A DNA stretch of 64,000 nt from Streptomyces sp. NRRL F-6676 (GTDB lineage: Bacteria; Actinomycetota; Actinomycetes; Streptomycetales; Streptomycetaceae), in contig NZ_JOHS01000014.1 of the NCBI RefSeq assembly GCF_000725625.1, positions 140,228 to 204,227 on the forward strand, read 5' to 3'. Below the pieces are notes generated by a model that worked only from the letters and a program-made list of their open reading frames with translations, was not told the DNA's origin and made no database searches. A program made the position numbers and the translations under genes. Numbering within the stretch: the stretch's first letter is position 1; each line of letters begins with the position of its first letter. Shown here one piece after another: positions 1 to 9,050 of this stretch.

Positions 1-509
1 GCTGCGCCGCGGGGGGCGGCAGCGCGGAGGCGGCGTACCGGCTCGCCACGGTGCTCGACGCGCGCCGGCCGCCCGCGCCCGCGCACGAGCTGGGGGAGCC
101 GGCGCGGGAGAAGAGCGAGTGCGAGGAGTGGTACGAGCGGGCCGCGTCCCAGGGGCACCGGCGCGCGCAGGTGCGGGTGGGGATGCTCGCGGCCGGGCGG
201 GGCGAGGTCGTGGAGGCGGCGCGCTGGTACCGGCTCGCGGCGGAGGCCGGCTCGCGCAACGGCGCCTTCAACCTCGGCCTGCTGCTCGCCCGCGAGGGGA
301 GCGAGCCGGAGGCGGCCCTGTGGTGGACGCGCGCCGCCGACGCGGGGCACGGACGCGCGGCGCTGCGGCTCGCGCTGGTGTACGCGCGGCGGGGCGAGCT
401 GGCGGAGGGGCAGCGCTGGGCGGACCGGGCGGTGGAGCTGGGGCCGGGCGAGGTCGCGGAGCGGGCGGCGCGGTTGCGGGACGCGTTGCGGGAGGAGCTC
501 TCGGCGTAG
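1..509 (+). CDS. Sel1-like (TPR-type) repeat protein, 3' part only
   Basis: The reading frame is already open at the left edge, so the start lies outside the window. The visible C-terminal part contains Sel1-like units: short helices with alternating small residues and aromatic-basic pairs, for example ARWYRLAAEAGSRNGAFNLG followed by a similar unit ALWWTRAADAGHGRAALRLA. Sel1 repeats build solenoids that scaffold protein contacts; no catalytic residues are seen. The frame ends at a TAG at 507-509, about 90 bases before a tRNA gene on the same strand. Specific role unknown. Confidence 0.7.
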   Translation, partial: CAAGGGSAEAAYRLATVLDARRPPAPAHELGEPAREKSECEEWYERAASQGHRRAQVRVGMLAAGRGEVVEAARWYRLAAEAGSRNGAFNLGLLLAREGSEPEAALWWTRAADAGHGRAALRLALVYARRGELAEGQRWADRAVELGPGEVAERAARLRDALREELSA

Positions 510-557
510 GGTCCGCCCCCTGGATTCCGCACGGCCGGGCCCCGGAAGGGGAGCGAT

Positions 558-587
558 TTGCTTCTGCTTTCCCTCGTGACGTAACGT
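558..587 (+). promoter_or_regulatory. Candidate promoter of the initiator tRNA
   Basis: A TTGCTT hexamer (558-563) and a TAACGT hexamer (582-587) are separated by 18 bases, in the range of a vegetative HrdB-type promoter. Transcription would start near 594, just before the mature tRNA 5' end at 600. Inferred from spacing and similarity only. Confidence 0.45.
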
Positions 588-599
588 TGTGTTCGTCGA

Positions 600-673
600 C
601 GCGGGGTGGAGCAGCTCGGTAGCTCGCTGGGCTCATAACCCAGAGGTCGCAGGTTCAAATCCTGTCCCCGCTA
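600..673 (+). tRNA. Initiator tRNA-Met (fMet), anticodon CAU
   Basis: The sequence folds into a full cloverleaf: acceptor arms CGCGGGG and CCCCGCT, anticodon stem CTGGG/CCCAG with loop CTCATAA, and a T arm with TTCAAAT in the loop. Position 1 (C) does not pair with position 72 (T), and the anticodon stem has three consecutive G-C pairs next to the loop; both are hallmarks of bacterial initiator tRNA rather than elongator tRNA-Met. The 3' CCA is not encoded (CT follows the discriminator A). A strong hairpin follows directly. Confidence 0.95.
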
Positions 674-680
674 CTGAAGG

Positions 681-716
681 CCGAAGGCCGGAATCCGTAA
701 GGGTTCCGGCCTTCGG
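681..716 (+). terminator. Hairpin terminator after tRNA-fMet
   Basis: The arms CCGAAGGCCGGAA (681-693) and TTCCGGCCTTCGG (704-716) are perfect reverse complements, and three further inner pairs (one G-T) leave a GTAA tetraloop. It begins 8 bases after the tRNA 3' end and most likely ends that transcript. Confidence 0.75.
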
Positions 717-750
717 TGTGTTCAGGACCTTCGGTCTGTTCAAGTGTCCC

Positions 751-787
751 GCCTGCGGAGTGTTCAGGTGGCCTGCGGAGTGTTCAG
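751..787. repeat. Two copies of a 17-bp direct repeat
   Basis: The 17-mer GCCTGCGGAGTGTTCAG occurs at 751-767 and again at 771-787, a 20-base period. Shorter relatives (TGTTCAGG, CTGTTCAAG) lie just upstream from 718. It sits between the tRNA terminator and the 3' end of the Fur-family gene; no function is evident. Confidence 0.5.
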
Positions 788-831
788 AAGGCCTGGCGGG
801 CGTCCCGGCCTTGGCTCAGGCCGTCGTCGGC

Positions 832-1251
832 TCAGGCCTTCGTCGCGCAGTTCGGGCAGAGGCCGCGGTAGGTGACCTCGACGTCCGACACGGTGAAGCC
901 GAACCGCTCCGAGTCGGGGAGGTCGGCCAGCGGATTGCCCGACGGGTGGACGTCGCGGATCGAGCCGCAGCCCGCGCACACCAGGTGGTGGTGGGGGCGG
1001 TGCGCGTTCGGGTCGTACCGCTTGGCGCGCTTGTCCGTGGCGACCTCGAGCACCTCGCCCAGCGAGACCAGCTCGCCGAGGGTGTTGTAGACCGTCGCCC
1101 GGGAGATCTCCGGCAGCTTCACCGCGGCACGCGCGTGCACCTCGTCGGCCGTCAGATGGACGTGCTCGCCGTCGAGGACCTCGGCCACCACGCGCCGCTG
1201 CGCGGTCATGCGCCATCCGCGTCCACGCAGACGTTCCAGTAGGTCACTCAT
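832..1251 (-). CDS. Fur-family (PerR/CatR-like) metalloregulator
   Basis: A 139-residue protein of normal Fur-family length. The N-terminal winged helix (about 1-80) includes ISRATVYNTL, the recognition-helix motif of the family. The C-terminal half has the histidine-rich metal segment HRPHHHLVC and two CxxC pairs (CAGC, CPNC) expected to hold structural zinc. It is divergent from a catalase gene and a perfect 7-1-7 Fur/PerR box lies between them, so I infer a peroxide-sensing repressor of the catalase (CatR/FurA type). The ATG at 1251 is preceded by TAGGCT at a 7-base gap and no clear Shine-Dalgarno, suggesting a leaderless message. Iron- or zinc-type Fur cannot be excluded from sequence alone. 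Confidence 0.88.
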   Translation of the reverse strand: MSDLLERLRGRGWRMTAQRRVVAEVLDGEHVHLTADEVHARAAVKLPEISRATVYNTLGELVSLGEVLEVATDKRAKRYDPNAHRPHHHLVCAGCGSIRDVHPSGNPLADLPDSERFGFTVSDVEVTYRGLCPNCATKA

Positions 1252-1311
1252 GGTTTCCAGCCTAACAGCAAGGGTCCCAGATCCTGAACAGGTGTGATTC
1301 TGGAGCTCAAC

Positions 1312-1339
1312 TTGACTTGGACTAAGTCCAACGTAGGAT
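1312..1339 (+). promoter_or_regulatory. Catalase promoter with embedded Fur/PerR box
   Basis: TTGGACTAAGTCCAA at 1317-1331 is a perfect 7-1-7 inverted repeat, the form bound by actinobacterial FurA/CatR-type repressors. It sits between a TTGACT hexamer (1312-1317) and TAGGAT (1334-1339), a 16-base spacing, so a bound repressor would cover the promoter of the downstream catalase. Confidence 0.75.
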
Positions 1340-1420
1340 CGATTACGGAAGCGGCCGCGGGGCATCCCGGACATACCGGCCGGAGACCCCCTTTCGCAAG
1401 GCTTGACGCAGGAGGCGCAC

Positions 1421-2872
1421 GTGACGCAGGGACCGCTGACCACCGAGGCCGGTGCCCCGGTCGCCGACAACCAGAACAGCGAGACGGCGGGCGTCGGCGG
1501 CCCTGTGCTCGTCCAGGACCAGCTCCTGCTGGAGAAGCTGGCCCACTTCAACCGGGAGCGCATTCCGGAGCGCGTGGTGCACGCCCGCGGCGCCGGCGCG
1601 TACGGAACCTTCACGGTGACCGCCGACGTCACGCAGTACACGCGTGCCGCGTTCCTCTCCGAGGTCGGCAAGCAGACCGAGACGTTCCTGCGCTTCTCGA
1701 CCGTGGCCGGCAACCTCGGCGCCGCGGACGCCGTCCGCGACCCGCGCGGCTTCGCGCTGAAGTTCTACACCGAGGAGGGCAACTACGACCTCGTCGGCAA
1801 CAACACCCCGGTGTTCTTCATCCGGGACGCCCTCAAGTTCCCCGACTTCATCCACACCCAGAAGCGCGACCCGTACACCGGTTCGACCGAGATGGACAAC
1901 GTGTGGGACTTCTGGGGGCTGTCCCCGGAGTCCACGCACCAGGTGACCTGGGTCTTCGGCGACCGCGGCATCCCGGCGTCCTACCGCCACATGGACGGCT
2001 TCGGTTCGCACACCTACCAGTGGAACAACGAGGCCGGCGAGGTCTTCTGGGTCAAGTACCACTTCAAGACCGATCAGGGGATCAAGTGCCTCACCCAGGA
2101 GGAGGCCAACCGGCTCGCCGGTGAGGACCCCGACTCCCACCAGCGGGACCTGCGTCAGGCGATCGAGCGCGGCGACTTCCCGTCCTGGACCGTCGGCGTG
2201 CAGATCATGCCCGCCGCCGAGGCCGCCACGTACCGCTTCAACCCGTTCGACGTGACCAAGGTCTGGCCGCACGCGGACTACCCGGTCATCGAGATCGGCA
2301 AGCTGGAGCTCAACCGCAACCCGGAGAACGTCTTCGCCGAGGTCGAGCAGTCGATCTTCTCCCCGGCGCACTTCGTGCCCGGCATCGGTCCCTCCCCGGA
2401 CAAGATGCTCCAGGGCCGGCTGTTCGCCTACGGCGACGCGCACCGCTACCGCGTCGGCATCAACGCCGACCACCTGCCGGTGAACCGCCCGCACGCCACC
2501 GACGCGCGCACCAACTCCCGGGACGGCCACCTCTACGACGGCCGCCACAAGGGCGCGAAGAACTACGAGCCGAACAGCTTCGGCGGACCGTTCCAGACCG
2601 ACCGTCCGCTGTGGCAGCCGATCCCGGTCACCGGCGCGACCGGTGACGCCGCGGCGCCGCTGCACGCCGAGGACGACGACTTCGTCCAGGCCGGCAACCT
2701 CTACCGGCTGATGACGGAGGAGGAGAAGGGTCGCCTGATCGGCAACCTGGCCGGCGCCCTCTCCCAGGTCTCGCGCGAGGACATCGTCGAGCGCGCGATC
2801 GGCAACTTCCGCAACGCCGACCCCGACTTCGGCAAGCGACTGGAGGCCGCGGTCCAGGCCCTGCGTGGCTGA
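1421..2872 (+). CDS. Monofunctional heme catalase
   Basis: Decomposes hydrogen peroxide to water and oxygen in the cytoplasm. The 483-residue length fits small-subunit catalases. Visible signatures are the distal histidine in [11 protein letters not shown], the distal asparagine region GNNTPVFF, and the proximal heme-ligand tyrosine in [13 protein letters not shown] chose the GTG at 1421 because AGGAGG lies about 6 bases upstream; an in-frame TTG at 1403 lacks such a site. It is divergent from a Fur-family gene, with the shared operator overlapping its promoter, so peroxide induction by derepression is expected. Confidence 0.97.
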   Translation: MTQGPLTTEAGAPVADNQNSETAGVGGPVLVQDQLLLEKLAHFNRERIPERVVHARGAGAYGTFTVTADVTQYTRAAFLSEVGKQTETFLRFSTVAGNLGAADAVRDPRGFALKFYTEEGNYDLVGNNTPVFFIRDALKFPDFIHTQKRDPYTGSTEMDNVWDFWGLSPESTHQVTWVFGDRGIPASYRHMDGFGSHTYQWNNEAGEVFWVKYHFKTDQGIKCLTQEEANRLAGEDPDSHQRDLRQAIERGDFPSWTVGVQIMPAAEAATYRFNPFDVTKVWPHADYPVIEIGKLELNRNPENVFAEVEQSIFSPAHFVPGIGPSPDKMLQGRLFAYGDAHRYRVGINADHLPVNRPHATDARTNSRDGHLYDGRHKGAKNYEPNSFGGPFQTDRPLWQPIPVTGATGDAAAPLHAEDDDFVQAGNLYRLMTEEEKGRLIGNLAGALSQVSREDIVERAIGNFRNADPDFGKRLEAAVQALRG

Positions 2873-2926
2873 CCAGGAGACGCGCGGTGCCCGTGCGGGG
2901 TTCGCCCGCACGGGCACCGACGCGTG

Positions 2927-3322
2927 TCAGGCCGTCGGCACCGGCTGCCGGGCCGGGGACCAGCAGCGCAGGATGTCGCGGACCGAGACGATGCCGGCGG
3001 GCTCGTCGCGGTCCATGACGATCAGGTGCCGGAAGCCGCCGTGGGTCATGGCGCGGGCCGCGTCCTCCAGGGTCCACGAGGGTGCGGCGAAGACGACGTC
3101 GGTGGTGGTGTGGGCGTGGGCCGGCTCGGCGTCGGGGCTCAGGCCCCGGCCGACGGCGTCGAGGATGTCGCGCTCGGTGAGGATGCCGAGGCCGCCGGCG
3201 TCCGGGTCGAGGACGACGGCCGCGCCGACGCGCCGGGCGGACATCAGTGCGGCTGCCTGCCGCAGGGTGTGTGCGGGGCCGATGGTGAGGACGACCGTGC
3301 TCATGGCGTTGCGGACGAGCAT
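2927..3322 (-). CDS. Tandem CBS-domain protein
   Basis: About 131 residues formed by two CBS units: the first around AMSTVVLTIGPAHTLRQA with GILTERDIL, the second around GFRHLIVMDRDEPAGIVSVRDI. Paired CBS domains (Bateman modules) bind adenine nucleotides and usually regulate a partner; here they stand alone, so no enzymatic role can be given. The ATG at 3322 is favoured, with GGAGG 12 bases upstream; a GTG four codons earlier is possible. It converges with the catalase, 54 bases away. The 227 bases up to the hisN stop hold no gene. Confidence 0.85.
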   Translation of the reverse strand: MLVRNAMSTVVLTIGPAHTLRQAAALMSARRVGAAVVLDPDAGGLGILTERDILDAVGRGLSPDAEPAHAHTTTDVVFAAPSWTLEDAARAMTHGGFRHLIVMDRDEPAGIVSVRDILRCWSPARQPVPTA

Positions 3323-3549
3323 GGCGTGAGCCACCTCCTACGAGTTCCGGATCGGTCCACCCCCGCGCGCCGGGGGACGGCGGCGATCGCCCGTGAAGGG
3401 ATTCACAAGTTCACAAGTGGGGGGATTCTCAGAGTCGCAGGCAAGGGGCGGGTCAACAAGAGGGCGCGTGCGGCGAATTCGGGCGCGTGGGCGAAGAGGG
3501 AGCGCGGGCGCGTGCGGCCAACGGGGGGCGCTCGGCGCACCGCCCCGCT

Positions 3550-4350
3550 TCAGTACCGCTCGTTCAGGTGATCCAGCAGCTCGTCGTGGAGCAGGCCGTT
3601 CGATGCGGCGGCGTTGCCGCTGTGCGGGCCCGGGCGGCCGTCGAGCCCCGTGAAGCTGCCGCCCGCCTCGGTCACGATGATCGCGTTCGCCGCCATGTCC
3701 CACAGCGACAGCTCCGGCTCCGCGCACAGGTCGACCGAGCCCTCGGCGACCATCATGTACGGCCAGAAGTCGCCGTACGCGCGCGTGCGCCACACCTTGC
3801 GGGTCAGGTCCAGGAAGCCGTCCAGCCGGCCGCGCTCCTCCCAGCCGCCGAGCGAGGAGTACGCGAAGGAGGCGTCGGACAGCCGCGAGACGCCCGAGAC
3901 GCGCAGCCGGGACGCCGAGGACAGGCTGCGCCCGGTGAACGCGCCGTGGCCCTTCGCCGCCCACCAGCGGCGGCCGAGCGCGGGGGCGGAGACCAGGCCG
4001 ACGACCGGCTGGAAGCCCCCCTCGTCCGCCTCCGTCAGCGCGATCAGCGTCGCCCAGACGGGCACCCCGCGCACATAGTTCTTGGTGCCGTCGATCGGGT
4101 CGACGACCCAGCGGCGCGGACCCGTGCCCTCGACGCCGTACTCCTCGCCGAGGACCGCGTCCCGCGGCCGGGCCCGCTGGAGCTGACCGCGGATCAACTC
4201 CTCGGCCGACTTGTCGGCCTCGCTCACCGGCGTCATGTCCGGCTTGGTCTCGACCTTGAGGTCGAGCGCCTTGAACCGGTCCATCGTCGCGGCATCGGCG
4301 GCATCCGCGAGGACGTGGGCGAGACGCAGGTCATCGAGATAGTCGGCCAT
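3550..4350 (-). CDS. hisN: Histidinol-phosphatase, inositol-monophosphatase fold
   Basis: A 266-residue member of the Li+-sensitive, Mg2+-dependent phosphatase superfamily. Motifs are GEEYG (metal-binding Glu), [15 protein letters not shown] (the DPIDGT metal site) and [11 protein letters not shown] near the C-terminus. In actinobacteria this subgroup supplies the histidinol-phosphate phosphatase step of histidine synthesis (HisN); assignment over generic inositol monophosphatase rests on family resemblance and location. TACCGT lies 6 bases before the ATG without a Shine-Dalgarno, suggesting a leaderless transcript. It is divergent from the TetR gene. Confidence 0.88.
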   Translation of the reverse strand: MADYLDDLRLAHVLADAADAATMDRFKALDLKVETKPDMTPVSEADKSAEELIRGQLQRARPRDAVLGEEYGVEGTGPRRWVVDPIDGTKNYVRGVPVWATLIALTEADEGGFQPVVGLVSAPALGRRWWAAKGHGAFTGRSLSSASRLRVSGVSRLSDASFAYSSLGGWEERGRLDGFLDLTRKVWRTRAYGDFWPYMMVAEGSVDLCAEPELSLWDMAANAIIVTEAGGSFTGLDGRPGPHSGNAAASNGLLHDELLDHLNERY

Positions 4351-4541
4351 GACTGCACGGTATCTTCCACGCTCCCGCCGGGGCCAGCAGGGCGGCCGGG
4401 GCGGCGGCGTCACCGGGGCTGCGGGGCCGGGCCGCCGCGCGTCGAAGGCGCCTGTCCGCTCCCGCCCGCCCTGAGGCCTTGACAGTACGTGCGGGGGCGT
4501 CAACTGTGGGCGACAGGAGTGGCTCTATCCGGGAGGCGACG

Positions 4542-5177
4542 ATGCCGGCAGCGCGGGAGTCCCTGCTCGACGCTGCCTTCTCGGCGCTCGCGAGCCGGCC
4601 GTGGGCCGGCGTGCGCATGGTGGACGTGGCCGCCGCGGCGGGCGTCTCCCGGCAGACGCTCTACAACGAGTTCGGCAGCAAGGAGGGGCTCTCCCGCGCC
4701 CTGGTGCGGCGCGAGGCCGACGCCTATCTCGCCGGTGTCGAACGCGTCCTCGCCGCGCCCGCCGAGGGCCGCGAACGGCTCGCCGCGCCCGCCGAGGGCC
4801 GTGAACGGCTCGCCGCGCTCGCCGAGTGGACGCTGTCCGCCGCCCGCGGCAACCCCCTCGTACGCGCCATGCTCACCGGCTGCTGGGGCGAGCGGCTTCC
4901 CGCGCCGACGCTGTCGGCGGTGCCGTCGTCCTCCGCGGTGCCCGCGCAGCGGCGGGCCGACGGGCCGCTGCCCTCGCCCTCCGACTTCGTGACGCTGGTC
5001 CGCGACCGCACCGTGGCCGCGCTCTCCGGGCCCGGCGTCACGAAACCGGAGCTCCTGGAGATCGCCCGGTCCGCCGAGCTCGTGGTGCGGCTCTCGCTGT
5101 CGTGCGTCGCGGCGCCACCGGGCGACGGCTCGGTCGCCGATCTCGTCCGCACCGCGCTGCCGCGCCAGTCGAGGTGA
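4542..5177 (+). CDS. TetR-family transcriptional regulator
   Basis: A 211-residue protein with an N-terminal TetR helix-turn-helix: MVDVAAAAGVSRQTLYNEFG, followed by SKEGLSRALVRREAD. The C-terminal ligand domain is family-typical in length but not assignable. The ATG at 4542 follows GGGAGG by 6 bases. An unusual feature is an in-frame tandem duplication (residues about 70-89) encoding LAAPAEGRER twice, from a 30-bp DNA duplication. The neighbouring hisN is divergent and the SMR transporter convergent; which promoter it controls is not visible. Confidence 0.9.
   Translation: MPAARESLLDAAFSALASRPWAGVRMVDVAAAAGVSRQTLYNEFGSKEGLSRALVRREADAYLAGVERVLAAPAEGRERLAAPAEGRERLAALAEWTLSAARGNPLVRAMLTGCWGERLPAPTLSAVPSSSAVPAQRRADGPLPSPSDFVTLVRDRTVAALSGPGVTKPELLEIARSAELVVRLSLSCVAAPPGDGSVADLVRTALPRQSR
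4751..4810 (+). repeat. 30-bp tandem duplication inside the TetR gene
   Basis: Units 4751-4780 and 4781-4810 are identical except for one C/T change at 4802, and a third partial unit (CGCCGCGCTCGCCGAG) begins at 4811. The period is ten codons, so the frame is kept and the protein gains ten residues. It looks like a recent replication-slippage event. Confidence 0.85.
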
Positions 5178-5225
5178 GGCGTCGGCCGGCCGGGGTCCGT
5201 CGGTGCGCGCGGCCCGCGGGCCGCC

Positions 5226-5549
5226 TCAGTGCGCGGAGCCCGAGAGCTGGAGCCCGATCACACCGATGATCACAAAACTGATCGACACGATCTTGAGCGT
5301 GGAGACCAGGTCGCCCAGGAACACCATGCCGTAGATCGCCGTGCCCGCCGCGCCGATGCCCGTCCACACCGCGTACGCCGGGCCCACGTCGAGCTTGCGC
5401 AGCGACAGGGTCAGCAGGCCGAAGCTGCCGAGGGCGAAGCAGCAGAAGGCGATGGTCGGCCAGAGCCGGGTGAAACCGTGGGACAGCTTGAGGCACACGG
5501 CGAAGCCGGTCTCCAGGATCCCGGCCACGATGACCAGCAGCCACGCCAT
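5226..5549 (-). CDS. Small multidrug resistance family transporter, SugE/Gdx-like
   Basis: A 107-residue protein with four predicted membrane segments, the SMR size and topology. The essential membrane glutamate is E13 (LLVIVAGILETGF), and PAYAVWTGIGAAGTAIYGM matches the conserved third-helix signature. The K-S-HGFTRL loop and AVWTGIGA resemble SugE/Gdx proteins, which export guanidinium, more than EmrE drug exporters, but substrate is an inference. The ATG at 5549 follows GGAGGGACA. No guanidine riboswitch was recognised upstream. Confidence 0.85.
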   Translation of the reverse strand: MAWLLVIVAGILETGFAVCLKLSHGFTRLWPTIAFCCFALGSFGLLTLSLRKLDVGPAYAVWTGIGAAGTAIYGMVFLGDLVSTLKIVSISFVIIGVIGLQLSGSAH

Positions 5550-5747
5550 GTGCTGTCCCTCCGTAACGCCGCGCGCCGCGCCGCCGACCCCGCGCCCGCG
5601 CCGCTCCACACGCCCTGTGACTGCTTCGTTCGGTTCGCCCGGCCGTGTCCGGCCGGTGCGATTATGCCTTTACCGGCCGCGTACGGGTGCAAACACGATT
5701 TCGGTCATGCGCCGCGCACGCCGGGGGAGACAGTTGTGCGAGGCGGG

Positions 5748-6758
5748 TCAGTCGCCCTCCGCGCGCTCCCGGGTCGACAGCAGCCGGCGCAGCGAGTACA
5801 GCCGGGCCGGGTCGGCGTGGCCCTGGGCCACCCAGTCGTCCAGCGCGCAGTCCGGCTCGTCGTGGCTGCACGCGCGCGGGCACCCCTCCGTACCCCGCTC
5901 CAGGTCGGGGAAGGCGTGGATGACCCGCGACGGGTCGATGTGCGCGAGCCCGAACGACCGTACGCCCGGGGTGTCGACCACCCAGCCGCGGCCGCCCTCC
6001 AGCGGGAGCGCCAGCGCGGAGGTGGTGGTGTGCCGGCCGCGGCCCGTCACCGCGTTGACATGGCCCGTCGTACGCCGCCGCTCCACGGGCACCAGCGCGT
6101 TGACCAGCGTGGTCTTGCCCACCCCGGAGTGGCCGACGAACGCCGTCACCCTGCCGTCCAGTTCGGCCCGTACGCGGTCGGCGGCGTCGCCGTTCTCCAG
6201 CTCCTCGCGGCTGGTGACGACGTACGGGATGTCCAGATCGCCGTAGAGCTCGAGGAGTTGGTCGGGCGACGCCAGGTCGGACTTGGTCAGGACGAGGAAC
6301 GGCGTGAGGCCGCCGTCGTACGCGGCGACCAGGCAGCGGTCGATCAGCCGGGGGCGCGGCTCGGGGTCGGCGAGGGCGGTGACGATGGCGAGCTGGTCGG
6401 CGTTGGCGACGACCACGCGCTCGTAGGGGTCGTCGTCGTCGGCCGTGCGGCGCAGCACCGAGGTGCGCTCCTCGATGCGGACGATGCGGGCGAGGGTGTC
6501 CTTGGCGCCGGACAGGTCCCCGACCAGGGCCACCCGGTCGCCGACGACCGCGGCCTTGCGGCCCAGTTCCCGGGCCTTCATCGCCATCACGGTCCGGTCC
6601 TCGACCAGGCAGGTCAGCCGGCCCCGGTCGACGGTGAGGACCAGGCCCTCGGCCGCGTCCTCGTGCTTGGGCCTGATGTGGGTGCGCGGCCGGTTGCCCC
6701 TGCGGTTGGGGCGGCTGCGGATGTCGTCCTCGTCGGTGTGCTTGCCGTAACGGCGCAT
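5748..6758 (-). CDS. rsgA: Ribosome small-subunit GTPase RsgA
   Basis: A circularly permuted GTPase that assists late 30S maturation. The G motifs run in permuted order: TKSD (G4), GHSGVGKTTLVNAL (G1 P-loop), then DTPGVRSFG (G3). An OB-like N-terminal part precedes them, and a C-terminal zinc knuckle CPRACSHDEPDC follows. Length 336 residues is normal. The start at 6758 lies 16 bases downstream of the aroA stop, so the two genes form a short operon. An N-terminal basic segment (about 30 residues) is likely disordered. Confidence 0.95.
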   Translation of the reverse strand: MRRYGKHTDEDDIRSRPNRRGNRPRTHIRPKHEDAAEGLVLTVDRGRLTCLVEDRTVMAMKARELGRKAAVVGDRVALVGDLSGAKDTLARIVRIEERTSVLRRTADDDDPYERVVVANADQLAIVTALADPEPRPRLIDRCLVAAYDGGLTPFLVLTKSDLASPDQLLELYGDLDIPYVVTSREELENGDAADRVRAELDGRVTAFVGHSGVGKTTLVNALVPVERRRTTGHVNAVTGRGRHTTTSALALPLEGGRGWVVDTPGVRSFGLAHIDPSRVIHAFPDLERGTEGCPRACSHDEPDCALDDWVAQGHADPARLYSLRRLLSTRERAEGD

Positions 6759-6774
6759 GGTCCCGGTCCGCCCG

Positions 6775-8145
6775 TCAGTTCCCGAGCATTCCGGCCCACA
6801 GTTCGGGGAAGTCCGGCAGGGTCTTGGCCGTCGTCGCCACGTTCTCGATCTCCACGCCCTCGACCGCCAGGCCGATGATCGCACCGGCCGTGGCCATGCG
6901 GTGGTCGTCGTAGGTGTGGAAGATCCCGCCGTGCAGCGGGCGCGGGCGGATGTGCAGCCCGTCGGCGGTCTCGGTGACGTCCCCGCCGAGTTCGTTGATC
7001 TCCTTGGTGAGCGCGGCCAGCCGGTCCGTCTCGTGCAGCCGCAGATGGGCGACGCCGCGCAGGGTCGACGGGGAGTCGGCGAGGGCGGCGACGGCCGCGA
7101 TGCCGGGGGTCAGCTCGCCGACCTCGCCGAGGTCCACCTCGATGCCGTGCACGGCACCCGAACCGGTGAACTCCAGACCGCGCTCGGTCAGTTCGCAGGA
7201 GCCGCCCATCTCGGTGAAGATCTCCCGCAGTCGGTCGCCGGGCTGGGTGGTGTGCTCGGGCCAGTCGGGGATGACGACCGTGCCGCCGGTGATCAGGGCG
7301 GCGGCGAGGAACGGCTGCGCGTTCGACAGGTCCGGCTCGATGGTCAGATCCCGGCCGAGCAGCGCGCCGGGCGTCACCCGCCACACGTTGGGCTCGCCGC
7401 CCGACTCCGGGGTGTCCACCTGCGCGCCGACCGCGCGGAGCATGTCCACCGTCATCCGGATGTGCGGCAGGGACGGCAGCGAGGAGCCGGTGTGGCGGAC
7501 CTCGACGCCCTGGTTGAAGCGCGGCCCGGAGAGCAGCAGCGCCGAGACGAACTGGGACGAGGAGGAGGCGTCGATCTCCACCGGGCCGCCGTCCAGGGCG
7601 CCGCCGCCGTGCACGGTGAGGGGGAGCGCGCCGCGGCCCTCGTCGTCGATGCGGGCGCCGAGGGCGCGCAGGGCGTCGATCACGCCGTGCAGGGGGCGTT
7701 CGTACGAGCGGGGGTCGCCGTCGAAGCGGACGGGGCCGTCGACGAGGGTGGCGACGGGGGGGAGGAAGCGCATGACCGTGCCGGCGTTGCCGACGTCCAC
7801 CGTGGCGGGGCCGTGGAGGGTGGAGGGGATGACGCGCCAGGCCTCGCCGGGGCCGGTGGCCGTGCCCGCGCCCGTGCCTGCGGCGGAGTCCGCGTGCGTG
7901 GTCGCGGAGTTCGACGACACCGTTTCCTCGATGCCGACGCCCATCGCGCGCAGGGCGCCGGCCATGAGGAGGGTGTCGCGGGAGCGGAGGGGGCGGCGGA
8001 GCCAGCCGGGTTCGGAGGCGAGGGCGGCGAGGACGAGAGCGCGGTTGGTGACCGACTTGGACCCCGGTACGTGGACCGTCGCGTCGACGGCTCCGCGCGC
8101 GTGGGGGGCGGGCCAGAGGGCGGTGTGGGCGGGGGTTGCGGTCAT
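6775..8145 (-). CDS. aroA: 3-phosphoshikimate 1-carboxyvinyltransferase (EPSP synthase)
   Basis: Condenses shikimate-3-phosphate with phosphoenolpyruvate in the shikimate pathway. The substrate-binding [12 protein letters not shown] motif is near the N-terminus, GNAGTVMRF marks the PEP/glyphosate region, and LHETDRL and YDDHRMA are in the C-terminal half. Length 456 residues exceeds the usual ~430 because of a serine/threonine/alanine-rich insertion near residues 75-100. TAGACT lies 7 bases before the ATG with no clear ribosome-binding site, suggesting a leaderless transcript shared with rsgA. Confidence 0.96.
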   Translation of the reverse strand: MTATPAHTALWPAPHARGAVDATVHVPGSKSVTNRALVLAALASEPGWLRRPLRSRDTLLMAGALRAMGVGIEETVSSNSATTHADSAAGTGAGTATGPGEAWRVIPSTLHGPATVDVGNAGTVMRFLPPVATLVDGPVRFDGDPRSYERPLHGVIDALRALGARIDDEGRGALPLTVHGGGALDGGPVEIDASSSSQFVSALLLSGPRFNQGVEVRHTGSSLPSLPHIRMTVDMLRAVGAQVDTPESGGEPNVWRVTPGALLGRDLTIEPDLSNAQPFLAAALITGGTVVIPDWPEHTTQPGDRLREIFTEMGGSCELTERGLEFTGSGAVHGIEVDLGEVGELTPGIAAVAALADSPSTLRGVAHLRLHETDRLAALTKEINELGGDVTETADGLHIRPRPLHGGIFHTYDDHRMATAGAIIGLAVEGVEIENVATTAKTLPDFPELWAGMLGN

Positions 8146-8234
8146 GGGGCGCAGTCTAGTGGCTGGGGGTGGGGGCGGATCTTGATCGCGAGAGGGTGAT
8201 TCGCCCCCGCCGCGGACCCCCGAGGGGTGGGCGG

Positions 8235-8957
8235 TCAGATCTCCAGCAGCCAGCGCGTGCCGCCCACCAGCGCGCACAGGGAGACCGCGTGGAAGAGGAA
8301 CAGCCAGAGGGCCGGGGGGACGTTCGTGAGGCGGGAGAGTTGGTCGGCGTCGGAGTCGCCGGCGTTGCCGCGGCGGCGCTTGGCCTGGAGTTCGAAGGCC
8401 GGGCGTACGCCGCCGAGGAGCAGGAACCACACCACCGCGTAGGCGAACGCCGCCTGTACCTGGGCACCGGTCAGCCACGACACCGCCAGGAACAGGCCGC
8501 CGGTGACGACCACCGTCAGGACGCCGTACGCGTTGCGGATCATCACGAGCATCACCAGCAGCAGCGCCGTCGCCAGCCACAGCAGTGCTGTGATGTGCCC
8601 GGCCGCGAGCAGCGCGGCGCCGCCGAGGCCCAGCAGCGGGGGAGCGGTGTAGCCCGCGGCGGCGGTGAGGATCATGCCGATCCCGTGCGGCTTGCCCCGG
8701 CTCACCGTGAGGCCGCTGGTGTCCGAGTGCAGGCGTATGCCCGTCAGCGTGCGCCCGCTGAGCAGCGCCACCAGGCCGTGGCCGCCCTCGTGGGCGATGG
8801 TGATGGCGTTGCGCGAGACCCGCCAGACGCCGTGCGGGACGACGGCCGCGAGCGCGGCGGCCAGCGTGACCAGCACCACCCACAGATCCGGGTCGGGCTG
8901 GACACCGAAGAGCCGGTCCCAGAGCTCCGGCAGCGAGGGGATGGCTTGGCTGTTCAT
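8235..8957 (-). CDS. M50-type integral membrane protein (putative zinc peptidase)
   Basis: A 240-residue protein with about six hydrophobic segments. [17 protein letters not shown] contains the HExxH metalloprotease motif inside a membrane region, as in the M50B-like family common in actinobacteria. A second set of metal ligands is not obvious, so peptidase activity is unproven. The ATG at 8957 follows GGAG at a loose spacing. It runs in the same direction as aroA but is separated by 89 bases including an aroA-proximal promoter. Confidence 0.8.
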   Translation of the reverse strand: MNSQAIPSLPELWDRLFGVQPDPDLWVVLVTLAAALAAVVPHGVWRVSRNAITIAHEGGHGLVALLSGRTLTGIRLHSDTSGLTVSRGKPHGIGMILTAAAGYTAPPLLGLGGAALLAAGHITALLWLATALLLVMLVMIRNAYGVLTVVVTGGLFLAVSWLTGAQVQAAFAYAVVWFLLLGGVRPAFELQAKRRRGNAGDSDADQLSRLTNVPPALWLFLFHAVSLCALVGGTRWLLEI

Positions 8958-9050
8958 GATCGGTGAGGGCTCCGGGAGGTCGGGCCGGGCGGGGACGGCG
9001 CCCGGCGTCGTCGTTGAGGGGCGGCGGGCCGGCCTGGCAGTGTGGCACGT

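Noticed and set aside
5550..5747. Guanidine riboswitch before the SMR transporter
   Set aside because: I looked for ykkC-type or ACGR-loop hairpins and did not find a convincing pair; only a normal ribosome-binding site is visible.
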